From NCBI RefSeq assembly GCF_007993045.1, contig NZ_VOOR01000028.1, forward strand, positions 1 to 64,000: a DNA stretch of 64,000 nucleotides, read 5' to 3'. How positions within the stretch are numbered: position 1 is the first letter of the stretch; each line of letters starts with the position of its first letter. This document shows, piece by piece, positions 10,046 through 20,400 of this stretch. The notes under the pieces were generated by a model. It saw only the letters and a program-made list of their open reading frames with translations. It was not told the origin of the DNA and made no database searches. This DNA is from Phaeodactylibacter luteus. Its GTDB lineage: Bacteria > Bacteroidota > Bacteroidia > Chitinophagales > Saprospiraceae. A program made the translations under genes and the position numbers.

Positions 10046-10646
10046 AATATCGCTTTGCTGTTTCGAACAAGGTTAAAAAAATAGCCGCAAGGAAGCCCTC
10101 ATTGCCGAGGGTTTCTCTCAACAACTGAATCGCCTTGCGAGATCGTGACTTGACCGTGCCAAGGGGGATGTCAAGTGCTTCGCTCGCTTCCTTTTGGGTG
10201 TAATCTTGGAAATAGAGAAGTTCGATAAGAATCCGGCTTTTACCGTCCATTTGGTTGATCACCTTCTGGAGGCCGGGGTCGGATGTTTTTAACTCTTCGC
10301 TCAGTGTATTGCTGTTATATACGGAATCTGGGATGGTTTCGGTTCGATTCCCTTTTTTAAATTGAGAAGAGCGGATCTTGTCGATAGCGAGGTTGCGGCA
10401 TATCCGCACCATCCAAGTAAAGAGCCGCCCTTTTGCAGCATCGTACTTGGGGAAGTTTTCCCATATTTTGAGAAAACAGTCCTGCAAGGTTTCTTCTGCA
10501 ATTTCATCGGATTGGACAATGCGGAGTATGATGTTGTACAGGGCAGGGGAATAATGCTCGTACAGTAACGTAATCCCCCGTTGGTTTTGGGCACTCAGCA
10601 GCCTGATCACCTCCTCGTCTACCGGAGTCTTTTTTAGGTTTGGCAT
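10035..10646 (-). CDS. ECF-type RNA polymerase sigma factor
   Basis: The 203-residue protein shows sigma-70 region 2 (ALYNIILRIVQSDEIAEETL, LQDCFLKIWENFPKYD, GRLFTWMVRICRNLAIDKIR) and region 4 (LLYFQDYTQKEASEALDIPL, GTVKSRSRKAIQLLR). There is no region 1.1 or 3, as in ECF factors. It is followed by its anti-sigma gene and is divergent from the giant CHRD protein gene at 11140, a possible target of the pathway. A perfect consensus promoter is not obvious upstream. Confidence 0.93.
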   Translation of the reverse strand: MPNLKKTPVDEEVIRLLSAQNQRGITLLYEHYSPALYNIILRIVQSDEIAEETLQDCFLKIWENFPKYDAAKGRLFTWMVRICRNLAIDKIRSSQFKKGNRTETIPDSVYNSNTLSEELKTSDPGLQKVINQMDGKSRILIELLYFQDYTQKEASEALDIPLGTVKSRSRKAIQLLRETLGNEGFLAAIFLTLFETAKRYFGS

Positions 10647-11139
10647 ATTTTAATCGTCGTCTCGAGATACTTCATTCTCTGGTGGAAAGTTCATTTGGAT
10701 GCAAGGAGCAAAAGTTTAGTTGGGAAGGAAAATTGTTGGTTGAATGTTGTTCGAAGCACACAAGCTCTTCGAACATAAAAATACCCTTTTCGTTTTAGCG
10801 CATAGCGGGCAATTTCTGATTACATACCAAATTACAAAAAAAGAGCCGGTTTTCCTGTCAGCTGGGCAATCCGTTTTCCCAAGCAACTACGTAAATATCT
10901 GTCGAAAGCTCATTGGTCGATAACATCGAGCTGCCTCCAAACAAAAAACAATTAGCCCCGGATAAGCTGGCTTTCTTTCCAGCTTCTCTTCCGCTCTCTC
11001 CACTGCTTCCGGGGGATTCACACGATGGACATGCAATATAAGGCTGCCCCTTGGCATCCTGTGGACGCCAAATGGCTATCACTCAGCCTTTTGAATTGGA
11101 CTAATTTTTTGACTAGTTAAACTAACACATTTCAAATTT
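10647..11139. other. Divergent intergenic region between ECF sigma and CHRD protein genes
   Basis: About 490 bp with no gene I can support. A 74-codon frame at 10858-11082 on the minus strand lacks any recognisable feature. The region must hold the promoters of the sigma operon and of the CHRD protein; I could not identify an exact TAnnTTTG motif for either. Confidence 0.5.
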
Positions 11140-14100
11140 ATGCAATTAACCAGACACTTTCTGATTTTGGCCCTAGTAGGTTTGCTGTTGCCTGCACAGG
11201 CGCAGACCCTGTTCAAGGGGTTTCTCAATGGGCGTAGCGAAGCCCAGCCCGTGGCCACACAAGCCTTCGGTGAGGTCGATGCGGTACTCAATGGCAACGA
11301 GCTTGTCGTTACGGGCAGTTTTTCTGGGCTCGAAGGGGAGTTCGATGCTAACGTTGCCGGCGGCGCTCACCTCCACTTGGGCTATGCTGGGGAAAACGGC
11401 CCTGTATCTATAGTCCTGACCCCCACATTGAGCACAGACCTCAAGGCGGGGACGTTTGAAGCTGGCGACAATACATTTATGCTCGATGCAGCTCAGCTTT
11501 CAGCCCTGAACGAGCGGCGGATGTACGTAAATATCCACACTACCCTCCATCCCGGGGGAGAGATCCGTGGGCAGTTATTGCCCGATGCCGATGCCCTGTA
11601 CTATATCACCCTCTCCGGCAGCAATGAAGTGCCTGCCGTGGTTTCTGGCGGCAGCGGTGCCCTTGCGCTGGAAGTGGATGGAGATCAGCTTACTGTCACC
11701 GGCTCCTTTGCGGGCCTTGATGGCGATTTTGATGCGACAATTGGCGGCGGAGCCCATCTGCACCTCGGTCTTCCGGGCGAAAACGGGCCGGTATCTGTCC
11801 CTATCAACGCGACCACGCCAGCTGGCCTGAAAAGTGGCGTTTTTGCTTTAGCTGATAATACCTTCACCCTTACAGAGGAGCAGCTCACAGCATTGGCCAA
11901 CCGGATGATGTACGCAAACATCCATACCACTGCAGTGCCTAGCGGCGAGCTGCGCGGGCAGGCCGCCTCAGCTGCAGCCTCCAATGTGTTCCGTGCTCAC
12001 TTGTCTGGCGCCAATGAGGTGCCTGCTGTCACTTCTTACGCTGCGGGTGTCGTACACGCAGAGGTGATTGGGGACAGCCTGGTGGCTTATGGTGCTTTCA
12101 CAGGGCTGGAAAGCCCGGTAGATACAGATATTGCTGGGGGCGCGCACCTGCATTTGGGAATGGCTGGCACGAATGGCCCGGTCGCATTTTTGCTGGCTAG
12201 CGAAATGAGCATGGACATGCAGTCCGGTGCTTTTATGGCAGAGGCAAACGGCTTTGTCATGACCGGGGAGCAGCGTGAACAGCTTTACGGCCGTGGCATC
12301 TATGTCAATATCCACACCTTGGGCAATCAGGGGGGCGAGCTGCGCGGTCAGCTGCTGCCAGAGGCACAAGCTGTGCTTACTGGCGTCCTTGGCGGCGGTT
12401 TCGAAGCACCGCCCATCAATACTCGCGCCAATGGCACGGTAAAGGCGGAGCTGAGGGGCAATATGCTAACGGTATCGGGCTCGTTCAGCGGGCTGAGCAG
12501 TATGGTAGATGTCAGCATCCTCGGTGGTGCTCATTTGCACCTCGGGCTGGCTGGCAGCAATGGCCCTGTTGCTTTCCCGCTGGCGATTGATTTTTCAGGC
12601 GGCATGACTTCCGGTATGTTCCGGGCAGCAGAAAATACCTTCATGCTTTCTTCCGATCAGGTAGCGGCAGTGCTGAGCCGTGGCTACTACGTCAACATTC
12701 ATACCCTCAACTTCGGGGGAGGAGAATTGCGCGGGCAGCTGCTTCAGGAAGCCCGCTACTATATGAATGCGGTGCTTTCCGGCACAAGCGAGGTGCCGGC
12801 AGTACGCACGCCAGCTTTTGGGCAGCTGCTTATGGAAGTAGAGTCCGACTCTGTCGTCTCGACCGGCTCCTTCGCCGGACTGCAGTCCATGTTCGATGTT
12901 AACATCGCTGGCGGCGCTCATTTGCACGATGGGCTTGCTGGGCAGAATGGCCCCATTTTTGCCCTGTTGAATACGGATGTGGACGCGGATGGCACGAGCG
13001 GTGCATACCGTGCTGAGGGCAATACCCTGCCAACCACCGAGGAGCTGCGCATGAAGCTCCGCAGCAGAGCGCTCTATGTGAACATCCACACTACGGGTGC
13101 CCCATCCGGAGAGCTGCGAGGGCAGACCTTGCCTTTTTCAACGGCTTACTTCACCACATCCCTTGATGCTTTCAATGAGGTGCCGGTGGCTTCAAGCGGA
13201 GCAGTCGGAGGCCTTAAGCTGGAGCTTAATGGCGATCAGCTGACCGTATCCGGTGCTTTTAGCGGCATGCAGGGGGCATTTGATACCAACATCGCAGGCG
13301 GTGCCCACCTTCATTTGGCCCCTGCCGGGGAAAACGGAGGCGTGGATCTGCTCCTCAGCGCAACGCTTGGCGCTAACGATACTGCTGGCATCTTCGCTGC
13401 AGCAGAAAACACCTTTACCCTAGAGCCCGGCCAAATCTTAGACTTGGAAGCTGGGAATTATTATGCCAACCTCCATACTACTGCTTTCCCGGGAGGTGAG
13501 CTGCGCGGGCAGATATTGAGGGAAATCAACTTTTTCCCTTCGGATGAGGCGGTGATCAATTTCCCGCCCGATGGTGCTAGCCTGACCCTCGAAGGTGGCG
13601 CGACCACAACCTTCGCAGCCGTTTGGGAAGCTGCATCCGACAATAGCCCGCTGGCTTATGTATGGGAAGTGGCCCTGGATGAGGATTTTGAAAACATCGT
13701 GTTCCAAGCCAATACAGGGGCAGATACGGCTTTCACTGCCGATTTCCAAGCTATAGACGGGCTGCTGGAAAGCCTTGGCGTGGCTGTTGGGCAAGAGGTT
13801 GCTATCTACCACCGTGCTGTAGCAACGGATGGGGCGGTAGCTACCCCAGGGCCTGGCGCACGGGTTAACCTGACCCGTGGGGAAATCCTCGACGATCTTT
13901 TCGAGTCCACCCTTACCGGCCACAACGAAGCCCTTCCAATTGCGACTACCGCAACGGGCTTTGTTTCTGCCTCCCTTTCCGGGAACGAACTTACTGTATC
14001 CGGTGCTTTCGAAGGGCTGAGCAGCCCGTTGGCTACAGAAATCGTAGGAGGGGCCCATCTTCACTTGGGGTTTGCAGGCCAGAATGGCCCGGTACTTTAC

Positions 14101-16857
14101 CCTTTGAATGTGACCCTTTCAGCAGACTCCCTTAGCGGTGCTTTCTTGGCTGAAGATAATGTATTTGAAATCTCAGATGAGGAAGCTGCACAGCTGCGCG
14201 GGCGTCAGGTGTACGTCAATATCCACTCTGGCAATTTCCAGGGCGGAGAATTGCGCGGGCAGCTGGTGCCAGTTGCTGAGGAAACATACACCATGTCGCT
14301 GTTCGGCAGCAACGAAGTGCCGAGTATCGTATCGTCTGGTGCAGGGGCACTGGTATTGGATATCTCAGGAGGAGAGCTGACCGTGACGGGCTCCTTTGCG
14401 GGCTTAGATGGCGATTTTGACGCCAATATTGCAGGAGGTGCCCACTTGCACGTTGGCTTAGCTGGGCAGAACGGAGGCATTGAGCTGCCGCTGACTGCAG
14501 ATTTAGCAGGAGACCTGAAAAGCGGGGTGTTCCGTGCGGCGGACAACACCTTTGAACTGACCACAGAGCAGGAGATGCTGCTGGCCAACCGGGCATTGTA
14601 TGCCAATATCCACACCACTGCAGTGCCTTCCGGAGAGCTGCGCGGGCAGCTCGTGGGCGAGCCGCTTGCAGTATACCGAGCCCATCTTTCGGGCAGCAAT
14701 GAAGTACCTGTTGTGACTACGATGGCCGGCGGCGCAGTCGTTGCCGAGCTGATGGATGATTCCACCCTGGTTGTCTCCGGCAGCTTTGCAGGTTTGGAAA
14801 GCCCCCTCAATGTCGGCCTCGCTGGCGGTGCGCACATCCACCTCGGCCTGCCGGGCACCAATGGCGATATTGAGCTCATCCTCAACATTACTGCTGATGG
14901 GGACACCGGCGGGCGCTTCCTTCCGGAAAATAATACGTTCACCATCACGCCAGAACAGCGCATGGCGCTAATGAGCCGGGCATGGTACGTCAATATCCAC
15001 TCGACAGACAATGCGCCCGGCGAAATCCGTGGGCAATTGATGCTGGAAAGCCAAGCGGTATTCACAGGTTTCCTCTCCGGTATATTTGAAGTGCCGGAAG
15101 CAGCGACAAGCGGGCTAGGTGCGGTACAGGCAGAGCTTTCTGGCACCCGCCTGACAGTAGCAGGCTCCTTTAACGGGCTCGGCACTCCCGTGGCGGTAGA
15201 TATTGCTGGCGGCGCTCACATCCACCAAGGGCTGGCTGGTGCTACCGGCGGCATCGTGGTGCCCCTAGCGCTTGATCTGTACGAGGACGAACTCGGTGCA
15301 GACTTCCAGGCCATGCCAAATACCTTTACCCTGACCACAGAGCAGGTGGACCTGATGAAGAGCCGTGGGCTTTATGTCAATATCCACAGTGAAGGCATCC
15401 AAACTGGGGAGCTTCGGGCACAGATATTGCCTGAAGCCAGGACGTACTTCTATGCGCCCCTTAGCGGAGCTAGCGAGGTGCCTGCTGCCAACACCCCTGC
15501 AGATGGTGCTGTGGCGCTCGAAGTGAACCCTGGCCGTGCAGTAGCCTCCGGGACCTTCAACGGGCTTAGCAGTATGCTCAATACGGATATTGCTGGCGGC
15601 GCCCACATCCACTTGGGCTACGCTGGCCAAAATGGGCCTGTTGTCAACCTGTTGGCATCAGCAACCAACGAACCGGGCACCGATGGCACATTCAGCGCAG
15701 CTGCTAATACCTTTATGGTGTCAGAGGGCTGGGTGGATACCCTGCGTATGCGGCGCTACTATGTGAACGTGCACTCTGCAGATTTCGCCCCGGGCGAGGT
15801 CCGCGGGCAGCTTCTGCCTTTGGCTACAGCCTATTTCACCAACAGCCTCGCTGGCTTCAATGAAGTGCAGCCGGCTACTACTCCAGCCACAGGTGCTGTC
15901 AAAGCAGAACTGACCGGCAATATGCTCGTGCTTTCTGGTGGCTTCTCTGGACTGACCGGCGAGTTTGATGAAATGGTGGCCGGTGGCGCTCACCTTCACA
16001 TCGGCGGCCCGGGCGAAAATGGCGGGGTGGACATCACCCTGGTGCCTACCTTGGATGCAGATGAGCTCGGCGGTGCTTTTGAGCCCATGAACAACGCTTT
16101 CATGTTGACAGCTGACCAGGCTGCCAACTTGCGGGGCGGAAGCTACTATGTCAATATCCATACCACGACTTTCCCGAGCGGTGAGCTGCGCGGGCAGGTC
16201 CTGCCGGAAATCAACCGTTTCCCATCTGACGAAGCCCTGATTACGTCACCTGCCGATGGGGCAGAACTGACTATAGAAGGTGATCCTGAAACACCTTTCG
16301 CTGCAACTTGGTCGGCGGCAACAGACCGTGATGAAATTGCATATGTATGGCAGTTGGCAGCAGATGAAGACTTCCAGGCTATCTTGGTAGAGCAAAATGT
16401 AGGCAGCGAGCTGACTTTTGAAACGACCTTCGGCGTTGTTGATCAGCTCTTGGAAGGTGCCGGTTTAGCGGTAGGGGAGTCAATCACCCTTTACCATCGT
16501 GCGGTCGCTTCAGATGGCAGTGTAGCTACACCGGGAGCTTTCGCAACCGTAGTGCTTGCCCGTGGAATGATTGTCAATACCTTGGATTTGTCTGGGCTGG
16601 GGCTCAGCCTTAAGGCTTACCCAACTGTGGCCCATGGGCAGGTAACGGTAGAGCTGGGCAGCAGCCAAAGCTTTTCGAGCCAGCTGATGATTGCCGATGC
16701 CAATGGCCGTATGCTGGAAGTGCGCCCGGTAGATGTATCTGCCGGTACCGTGACCGAACAGCTTGATGTGGCACAGTGGGCTGCTGGCACCTACTTCATA
16801 CAGTGGGTAGTCGATGGGCAGCTTGCGGGCAGCAGCCGTTTCATAGTGGCGCGGTAA
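11140..16857 (+). CDS. Giant secreted protein with twelve CHRD domains and T9SS sorting domain
   Basis: The 1905-residue protein starts with a signal peptide (LALVGLLLPAQAQ). Twelve CHRD domains follow, each about 130 residues with the signatures SGSNEVPA, GSFSGL, GGAHLHLG and YVNIHT, then GGELRGQL. They form two sets of six: domains 1-6 (about residues 20-795) and 7-12 (about 917-1690). Each set ends with a Ig/FnIII-like module of about 110 residues opening FPSDEA. Domain 2 is closest to 8, and so on, so the gene arose by duplication of a block of about 2.7 kb. Residues about 1822-1905 are a type A T9SS sorting domain (LKAYPTVAHGQVTVEL to FIVAR). CHRD was defined in chordin; its bacterial role is unknown. 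A surface or matrix protein is likely. Confidence 0.92.
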   Translation: MQLTRHFLILALVGLLLPAQAQTLFKGFLNGRSEAQPVATQAFGEVDAVLNGNELVVTGSFSGLEGEFDANVAGGAHLHLGYAGENGPVSIVLTPTLSTDLKAGTFEAGDNTFMLDAAQLSALNERRMYVNIHTTLHPGGEIRGQLLPDADALYYITLSGSNEVPAVVSGGSGALALEVDGDQLTVTGSFAGLDGDFDATIGGGAHLHLGLPGENGPVSVPINATTPAGLKSGVFALADNTFTLTEEQLTALANRMMYANIHTTAVPSGELRGQAASAAASNVFRAHLSGANEVPAVTSYAAGVVHAEVIGDSLVAYGAFTGLESPVDTDIAGGAHLHLGMAGTNGPVAFLLASEMSMDMQSGAFMAEANGFVMTGEQREQLYGRGIYVNIHTLGNQGGELRGQLLPEAQAVLTGVLGGGFEAPPINTRANGTVKAELRGNMLTVSGSFSGLSSMVDVSILGGAHLHLGLAGSNGPVAFPLAIDFSGGMTSGMFRAAENTFMLSSDQVAAVLSRGYYVNIHTLNFGGGELRGQLLQEARYYMNAVLSGTSEVPAVRTPAFGQLLMEVESDSVVSTGSFAGLQSMFDVNIAGGAHLHDGLAGQNGPIFALLNTDVDADGTSGAYRAEGNTLPTTEELRMKLRSRALYVNIHTTGAPSGELRGQTLPFSTAYFTTSLDAFNEVPVASSGAVGGLKLELNGDQLTVSGAFSGMQGAFDTNIAGGAHLHLAPAGENGGVDLLLSATLGANDTAGIFAAAENTFTLEPGQILDLEAGNYYANLHTTAFPGGELRGQILREINFFPSDEAVINFPPDGASLTLEGGATTTFAAVWEAASDNSPLAYVWEVALDEDFENIVFQANTGADTAFTADFQAIDGLLESLGVAVGQEVAIYHRAVATDGAVATPGPGARVNLTRGEILDDLFESTLTGHNEALPIATTATGFVSASLSGNELTVSGAFEGLSSPLATEIVGGAHLHLGFAGQNGPVLYPLNVTLSADSLSGAFLAEDNVFEISDEEAAQLRGRQVYVNIHSGNFQGGELRGQLVPVAEETYTMSLFGSNEVPSIVSSGAGALVLDISGGELTVTGSFAGLDGDFDANIAGGAHLHVGLAGQNGGIELPLTADLAGDLKSGVFRAADNTFELTTEQEMLLANRALYANIHTTAVPSGELRGQLVGEPLAVYRAHLSGSNEVPVVTTMAGGAVVAELMDDSTLVVSGSFAGLESPLNVGLAGGAHIHLGLPGTNGDIELILNITADGDTGGRFLPENNTFTITPEQRMALMSRAWYVNIHSTDNAPGEIRGQLMLESQAVFTGFLSGIFEVPEAATSGLGAVQAELSGTRLTVAGSFNGLGTPVAVDIAGGAHIHQGLAGATGGIVVPLALDLYEDELGADFQAMPNTFTLTTEQVDLMKSRGLYVNIHSEGIQTGELRAQILPEARTYFYAPLSGASEVPAANTPADGAVALEVNPGRAVASGTFNGLSSMLNTDIAGGAHIHLGYAGQNGPVVNLLASATNEPGTDGTFSAAANTFMVSEGWVDTLRMRRYYVNVHSADFAPGEVRGQLLPLATAYFTNSLAGFNEVQPATTPATGAVKAELTGNMLVLSGGFSGLTGEFDEMVAGGAHLHIGGPGENGGVDITLVPTLDADELGGAFEPMNNAFMLTADQAANLRGGSYYVNIHTTTFPSGELRGQVLPEINRFPSDEALITSPADGAELTIEGDPETPFAATWSAATDRDEIAYVWQLAADEDFQAILVEQNVGSELTFETTFGVVDQLLEGAGLAVGESITLYHRAVASDGSVATPGAFATVVLARGMIVNTLDLSGLGLSLKAYPTVAHGQVTVELGSSQSFSSQLMIADANGRMLEVRPVDVSAGTVTEQLDVAQWAAGTYFIQWVVDGQLAGSSRFIVAR

Positions 16858-16876
16858 GAGCAAGCTTCTGCGGTCG

Positions 16877-17057
16877 CAAACCAGATTGTCGTTTTTTTTG
16901 GGGGGGCCTGCCCCTGCCCGATGGCAGGTGCCGCTATGCTCCGGGGCTCGCTGCCCGCTCGGCCCTGTCGGGCTTGCCACCCCTGCGCAGCGCTAGGCCA
17001 ATGGCAGGCTAAAGCCCGGAAAGCATTAACACCTGCGGCATTTTGGTTCACGCCCGC
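16877..17057 (+). repeat. Intergenic repeat family A, copy 2
   Basis: An uninterrupted copy in forward orientation, 20 bp after the CHRD gene. It runs from CAAACCAGATTGTCG through CCGCTATGCTCCGGGGCTCG, GCGCAGCGCTAGGCCAATGG and CAGGCTAAAGCCCGG to GGCATTTTGGTTCACGCCC. It gives the empty-site reference for the element inserted in the copy at 57535. Confidence 0.88.
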
Positions 17058-17090
17058 TTCTGCCTGTTTAATTGCGTGGCGGGCAGATCA

Positions 17091-17180
17091 AGAGCGTGTT
17101 GGGACTTTAGCAATCGGTCTGTCCCGCTAGACAGCGGGACACTAGTTTTCGAATAGAAGACCAAAAGCCCAACACGCGCT
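17091..17180 (+). repeat. Short element with terminal inverted repeats (copy 2, partner at 1131)
   Basis: About 88-90 bp bounded by AGAGCGTGTTGGG on the left and CCCAACACGCGCT on the right, which are inverted repeats. The middle has a GTCCCGCT/AGCGGGAC hairpin. It shares about 60 bp with the minus strand of 1131-1187. A miniature transposable element is possible. Confidence 0.6.
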
Positions 17181-17413
17181 AAGATGAACAATAACGTGAA
17201 TAGGGGGTGCCCCCGGGGACGGGGGCATCAATTCCTTGGCGGTTGATGGTGTGGAAGCACGGTCAGCCGCTTTTTTATGCATATTGTTTAATCCATGACC
17301 TAAACAGAAGGAGGCAAGCATGCATAAAACCTTTCAATAAGGCCTATTTTGTCCGGTATAATCTGATTTCAGCCTTCAGTTTTCCTGCAGGCATAACCTT
17401 GGAACACCTCAGT

Positions 17414-20400
17414 ATGAATTACCGTACCCTTCTTTTTTTGCTTGGCCTCTTTTTGCCAGCTATCCTCCCCGCTCAGCAGCTCGATCATGTTTTAGGCGAA
17501 GCCTTGATCCGGCTAGAGCCGAAAACCGATATAGCCGCCCTTTCTGCCCGCCTGCAATGGCTGGACGGGCAGCCAACTCAATTCAAGGTGGTCAAACCAG
17601 TTTCAGCTTACATGCGCATCTGGCGGGTAAGCTTTGACCACAACGCCATCTCTGAGGTTAAATTTCTGGCCCACCTCAACCGCATGCCTGGCATTGAGGT
17701 GGCACAGTTCAACCACTTGGTAGAGCTGCGCAGTACCGTGCCCAACGATCCGGGGTTCGCCAATCAGTGGCAGTACATCAACACGGGCCTGGGCGAGTGC
17801 GTAGAAGGGGCCGATATCGATGCCGACCTCGCTTGGGGCATTACAACGGGTGGGCAGAATGCATTGGGGGATGACATCGTCGTCTGCATTGTAGATGATG
17901 GGCTAGACCCCTCCCATCAGGATTTTGGGGATAACGTATGGGTCAATGTAGCAGAAATCCCTGATAACGGCATAGATGATGACAACAACGGCTTTGTCGA
18001 TGATTATGCCGGATGGAATACAGGTTCTGACAACGATGATATTGATGAGATCAACGGGCATGGTACCCCTGTAGCGGGCATCGTTGGGGCGCAGGGCAAC
18101 AACGGAATAGGCGTGGCCGGTGTCAATTGGGACGTTAAGCTCATGATAGTCGTAGGCGGCTCAGGGGTGGAGTCAGAGGTACTAGAGGCGTACAGTTTCC
18201 CCTTGGCCCACCGCATGCGCTACAACGAGACGAACGGGGCAGAGGGCTCTTTTGTGGTAGCGACCAACTCCTCTTGGGGGGTCAATTTTGGGCAGCCAGA
18301 AAACGCCCCTTTGTGGTGTGCATTTTACGATACGCTGGGCGTTCACGGTATCCTCAATGCAGGGGCTACCATTAATGGCAATCAGAATGTCGATGAGGTT
18401 GGGGACCTGCCCACGGCCTGTGCTAGTGATTTTATGATCAGCGTTACCAACCTCAATTGCACTGGCAACAAAGTAACTGGGGCAGGGTTTGGCGTAGAGA
18501 CCATAGACCTTGGGGCGCCTGGGCAAGGCACCTGGACGGCAGCCGACGGCAACAGCTACGGTGGTTTTGGTGGGACTTCTGGCGCTACCCCTCATGTAGC
18601 AGGCGCCATCGCCTTGTTGTATTCTGCTCCCTGCCCACAGCTCACACAGCTGGCTCTGGAAAACCCCGAGGCGGCAGCCCGGCTCGTGCGGCAGTCTATC
18701 CTCGATGGCACCCGACCCAATAGCAGCCTGGACGGCATCACCGTGACAGGCGGCATGCTCAACCTCAATAACAGCTTGCAGCTGCTGCTCCAAAACTGTG
18801 GCCCTTGCCCCGGCGCTTTTGCCCTTGAGGCTACTGCAACAGATAGCAGTGCTCTGGTCAGCTGGGTATCGACAGATTCTACCCTCTCCTCCAACTTGCT
18901 TTGGCGGCCATTGGGAGATACCGTTTGGACAGTCCTGCCCGATACAGTAGCCCCTGTGCTCCTCCAAGGGCTTCAGCCTTGTACCGCCTACGAGTTTGCA
19001 GTGGAAGATGCCTGCGCTGACACTACTGCCCTTTCTGCGGCAGCCACTTTCCTGACCGATGGCTGTTGTGATGCACCCCAAGGTTTGGCAGCAGCCGTAT
19101 CTATCGACAGCACCGTCCTTTCCTGGCAGGGAGGGGCGGCAGCACAGGCCTACCGCGTAGAAGTGGTATGCCCTTTAGATACACTGGTTTTCGATCAGGT
19201 CTTTGAGCCCACTCTTACCCTGTCTGGGCTAGATTCCTGCCAGGCTTGCCTGGCTACCGTCCAAAGCCTCTGCAGTGAAAACCTCCCTCCGGACTCCCTT
19301 GGCACAAGCCTGATCTTCGAGGTGCCCGGTTGCGGCAATTGTATAGACCTCGGCTACTGTGAGCCGCAGGGCAGTACCAGCTTTGAATTCCTGCAGGCTG
19401 TTGCGGTAAATGGGGAGGAGAACGTTTCTGGCAACGATGGCGGCTACGGAGATTATACCGGCTTTAGTTTTACGTTGGAGACGGGTGCGCTCATTACCAT
19501 TTCGTTGACCCCAGGCTGGGTGGGCGATGCTTACCCGGAGGACTATTGGGTTTGGGCAGATCTTAATCAGGATGGCGAATTCGATTTCGAGCAAGAATTG
19601 CTGGGCAGCGTAGAAGCTTCCACCGATGAGGTAGTTGCCATCTCAGCCATCATACCTGAAGATACGCCTATAGGCAGTACGCGGCTCAGGGTAGCTATGG
19701 CCTATGAAAACAGCCCCACCCCGGCTTGTGGTGTAGAGATAGAAGGCGAAACAGAGGATTATTGCCTAGAGATTGTAGATGAAGTGCCTCCCTGTTCTGT
19801 ACCTCAAGGGCTGAGTACAGGGCTGCTCGCTTATCAGTCTGCGGGAGTAAGCTGGAGCGGTAGTGCCGCGGGCTATCTGTTGCGGTACCGTGCAGATGCT
19901 GCTGCTGCTTGGTCAATTTTAGAGGTAGAGGCAAATACAGCTGTGACGCTTGACGGTCTGGAGCTTTGTACAGGCTACACCGCCCAAGTTGCTGGATTGT
20001 GCAGTGATGGCATTCAAAGTGCTTGGTCAGCACCTGTGCAGTTCATCACGCTCTGCAACCCGGATTGTAGCACAGCGGGGGCACAGCTGGCTGCAGGCAG
20101 CATTACGGATACGACCGTTATGTTAGCCTGGCAGCCTAGCAGTCAAGCCATAAGCTATGAAATAGAGCTTCGCCAGGCAGGGGCTGCCAACTGGGCCGCT
20201 TACACTGCCGAAGGACTTGAGCAAGCTATAACGGGCTTAGCGCCTTGTACGGCTTATGAAGCCCGGTTGCGCGCCACTTGCGAAGGCGTGAACAACATCA
20301 GCGCTCCATCTCCTATGTTTGCTTTTGAGACGACCTGCCTGACCGGTTTGGCAGAAGCGGTCAAGGTTGAAAACCTTAGCGTAGCGCCTAACCCTTTTGG

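Noticed and set aside
10858-11082. 74-codon frame on the minus strand
   Set aside because: No signal, motif, ribosome site or similarity; lies in a divergent promoter region.
16776-17130. Short open frames over the family A repeat (also at 40032-40368, 50432-50818 and 33269-33472)
   Set aside because: Similar frames recur at repeat copies because the repeat DNA is GC-rich and conserved; no start signal or family match.
17207-17413. N-terminal extension of the protease
   Set aside because: The signal peptide starts at 17414; the extra residues have no similarity and would block export.
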